Shown: piece by piece, positions 6,396 to 7,228 of the stretch
Layout: every line of letters starts with the position of its first letter
Numbering within the stretch: the stretch's first letter is position 1
Assembly: GCA_964477295.1 (NCBI GenBank)
Contig: CAYZEZ010000245.1
Span: 1 to 7,228, forward strand
Direction: 5' to 3'
DNA from: CAYZEZ01 sp964477295
Lineage (GTDB): Bacteria > Bacteroidota > Bacteroidia > Bacteroidales > SM23-62
DNA length: 7,228 nt
The notes under the pieces: model-generated
Told to the model about the DNA's origin: nothing
Database searches by the model: none
The model's input: the letters and a program-made list of their open reading frames with translations, nothing else
Translations under genes and position numbers: made by a program

Positions 6396-6410
6396 ATAAT
6401 GCTATCTAAC
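6396..6410 (-). repeat. Start of NERD cassette: GTTAGAT box, inverted copy of the cassette end
   Basis: On the minus strand GTTAGATAGCATTAT, with GTTAGAT fitting GTTRRRY. Its inverted copy at 5303-5317 matches 14 of 15 bases, so the circularised cassette would carry a well-paired attC outer stem. The intron 3' end lies 2 nt upstream. Confidence 0.6.
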
Positions 6411-6415
6411 GGATT

Positions 6416-6454
6416 GAGTAGGAAGATAGGGATTAGTTCCCTATCTGTCCTCTC
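6416..6454 (-). ncRNA. Group II intron domain VI with bulged branch-point A
   Basis: On the minus strand GAG pairs with CTC, AGGA with TCCT and AGATAGGGA with TCCCTATCT around a short loop (ACTAA, reading the last stem pair as closed). A single A (position 6419) is bulged between CTC and TCCT, and one C is bulged on the other side. This is the classical lariat branch-point geometry. Confidence 0.8.
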
Positions 6455-6456
6455 AC

Positions 6457-6488
6457 ACCACCGTGCATACCGATCGGTACACGGCGGT
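6457..6488 (-). ncRNA. Group II intron domain V
   Basis: On the minus strand ACCGCCGTG pairs with CACGGTGGT over nine bases with one G-T wobble. A 2-nt TG bulge and an upper TACC/GGTA stem with a GATC loop follow. The size (32-34 nt), the two-base bulge and the CGC triad in the lower stem match domain V, the catalytic core. It starts 3 nt after the RT stop codon. Confidence 0.85.
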
Positions 6489-6491
6489 TCC

Positions 6492-7228
6492 TTAAATAAT
6501 CTTAACAGACCTGTAGTAATCCGAGAAGAATAGATATCCAGCCAATTTCAGGCGCTCGTTGGATATAGAGATTGAAAGAATTTGGCTTTTGGCAATATGC
6601 CAATAACCTTTCCTTGTATTCGCCCACTCCCAGGCTAAGTGCTTATTTATGCCAAGCCTAATGAGATTCCTCCAACGGGTGCGCCCCAGTTTCCACTGTT
6701 TCCAAATAACCATCCGTAGACGTCTACGGAACCACTCATCTATATGGGAAAGTGGCTTGGCCATATTGGCCAGCTTGAAGTAATTCACCCATCCAGTAAT
6801 AAACTGTCTGAGTGCTTCTCTACGCCGTTTAAAGCCCCATCCATTGCTCCGTGAAGTAAGCGTTCTTATCCGCTCTTTCAACTTAGCAAGGCTATTCGGG
6901 TGGACCCGAAGCCGTCCTTCTCCTTTAAATGAATAAAAGGAGTACCCCAGGAATTTAATCCCTGAGATATAGGCTGTCACTGTCTTCTCCCTGTTTATTC
7001 TAAGGAACAGCTTGTTCTCGATGAAAGGCATTATATTCGCCAGCGTTCTATCGGCACTCCTTTTGCTTTTGCAAAAGATTACCATATCATCGGCATAACG
7101 TACAAACCGGTGTCCCCGCTTTTCGAGCTCCTTGTCCAATTCATTGAGCATAATGTTGCTCAACAAAGGACTTAGCGGCCCTCCCTGGGGAACGCCTAAC
7201 CGCGTTTCCTCGAATGTGTTCCGGATGA
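6492..7228 (-). CDS. ltrA: Group II intron reverse transcriptase/maturase, C-terminal part (5' truncated by window edge)
   Basis: The intron-encoded protein that assists splicing and copies the intron into new DNA sites. The frame is open to the window edge: codons upstream of 7166 encode RLGVPQGGPLSPLLSNIMLNELD, a hallmark RT block, so the TTG at 7164-7166 is not a start. The catalytic YADD is at 7086-7097. After it come KLFLRINREKT and IKFLGYSF of the palm, then the maturase domain X (GIIM): GRSNGWGFKRRREALRQFITGWVNYFK, DEWFRRRLRMVIWKQWK and ANTRKGYWHIAKS. No HNH endonuclease follows; the protein ends with a TAA 3 nt before domain V. Lack of an endonuclease is usual for class C-type introns. 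About 245 residues are visible; full-length relatives are about 420-470. Active residues look intact. Confidence 0.93.
   Translation of the reverse strand, partial: IRNTFEETRLGVPQGGPLSPLLSNIMLNELDKELEKRGHRFVRYADDMVIFCKSKRSADRTLANIMPFIENKLFLRINREKTVTAYISGIKFLGYSFYSFKGEGRLRVHPNSLAKLKERIRTLTSRSNGWGFKRRREALRQFITGWVNYFKLANMAKPLSHIDEWFRRRLRMVIWKQWKLGRTRWRNLIRLGINKHLAWEWANTRKGYWHIAKSQILSISISNERLKLAGYLFFSDYYRSVKII

Larger units (their letters stand above)
3331..6410 (-). mobile_element. Integron-like gene cassette array (four cassettes, no integrase in window)
   Basis: Reading the minus strand, four units follow each other head to tail: NERD gene (6410 to about 5218), lipoprotein gene (about 5217 to 3943), a short gene-less unit (about 3942 to 3754), and YkvA gene (about 3753 to 3331). 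Units are separated by long imperfect palindromes at 5211-5309, 3936-4072 and 3747-3863, bounded by GTT boxes on one side and mostly AAC boxes on the other. Unit starts are GTTAGAT, GTTCTAC, GTTATAC and GTTAGGT. Two match the integron core GTTRRRY exactly; the middle two deviate. Two gene units have start and end sequences that are inverted copies over 11-15 bp. All genes share one orientation and have visibly different base composition, as expected for captured cassettes. No IntI is visible. Confidence 0.65.
6413..7228 (-). mobile_element. Group II intron, 3' part (5' part outside window)
   Basis: In order on the minus strand: reverse transcriptase/maturase coding sequence, domain V, domain VI, and a 3' end at AAT (6413-6415), which fits the terminal AY rule. 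The branch-point A lies 7 nt from that end. The 3' exon is CCGTTAGATAGC, the start of the NERD cassette. The 5' end (GUGYG) and domains I-III lie outside. The RT/maturase C-terminus (RRRLRMVIWKQWK...) resembles class C-like introns, some of which target attC sites, but I cannot fix the class from this part. Confidence 0.85.

Noticed and set aside
1..7228. CRISPR array, tRNA or rRNA genes
   Set aside because: No regularly spaced direct repeats and no tRNA-like cloverleaf or rRNA sequence was seen on either strand.

Overview
The window looks like accessory DNA from a member of the Bacteroidota. The left genes match protein families common there, one gene is preceded by a Bacteroidota-type promoter (TTG-N19-TAnnTTTG), and one cassette product is a lipoprotein with a short SCEK lipobox. 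This assignment is inferred; no rRNA or other marker gene is present.

Left part (1-3043, + strand). The window opens inside a SNF2-family helicase gene. Its reading frame breaks at about 1028 and resumes one frame over, exactly in helicase motif V, as if one G were missing. It ends at 1582 and is followed by a good intrinsic terminator (1646-1669). A promoter at 1771-1800 then serves an AAA/DUF4143 ATPase (1826-3043). About 290 bp of gene-poor DNA follows, with a weak hairpin and a possible gene remnant.

Right part (3331-6410, all genes on the - strand). This is the most interesting region. Three - strand genes (a NERD-domain protein, a six-repeat beta-propeller lipoprotein and a YkvA/DUF1232 membrane protein) are separated by long imperfect palindromes with the architecture of integron attC sites: outer GTT.../...AAC boxes, inner arms with bulged bases, and a variable terminal loop. 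Stop codons sit against the left boxes and two start codons sit within or just after the right boxes. In two cassettes (NERD, YkvA), the 5' and 3' ends are inverted copies of each other over 11-15 bp, as expected if each once circularised into a complete attC. I read the region as a cassette array of three genes plus one short gene-less cassette. No integrase lies in the window. If the array is a normal integron, the integrase and attI should lie upstream, beyond position 7228; otherwise this is an integrase-less attC cluster.

Right edge (6413-7228, - strand). The 3' part of a group II intron: the C-terminal part of its reverse transcriptase/maturase, then domain V and a domain VI with a bulged branch-point A. 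Its 3' splice end falls 2 nt before the GTTAGAT box of the first cassette, so the intron appears to sit in an attC- or attI-like site. Intron transcription runs in the same direction as the cassettes and could supply their promoter.
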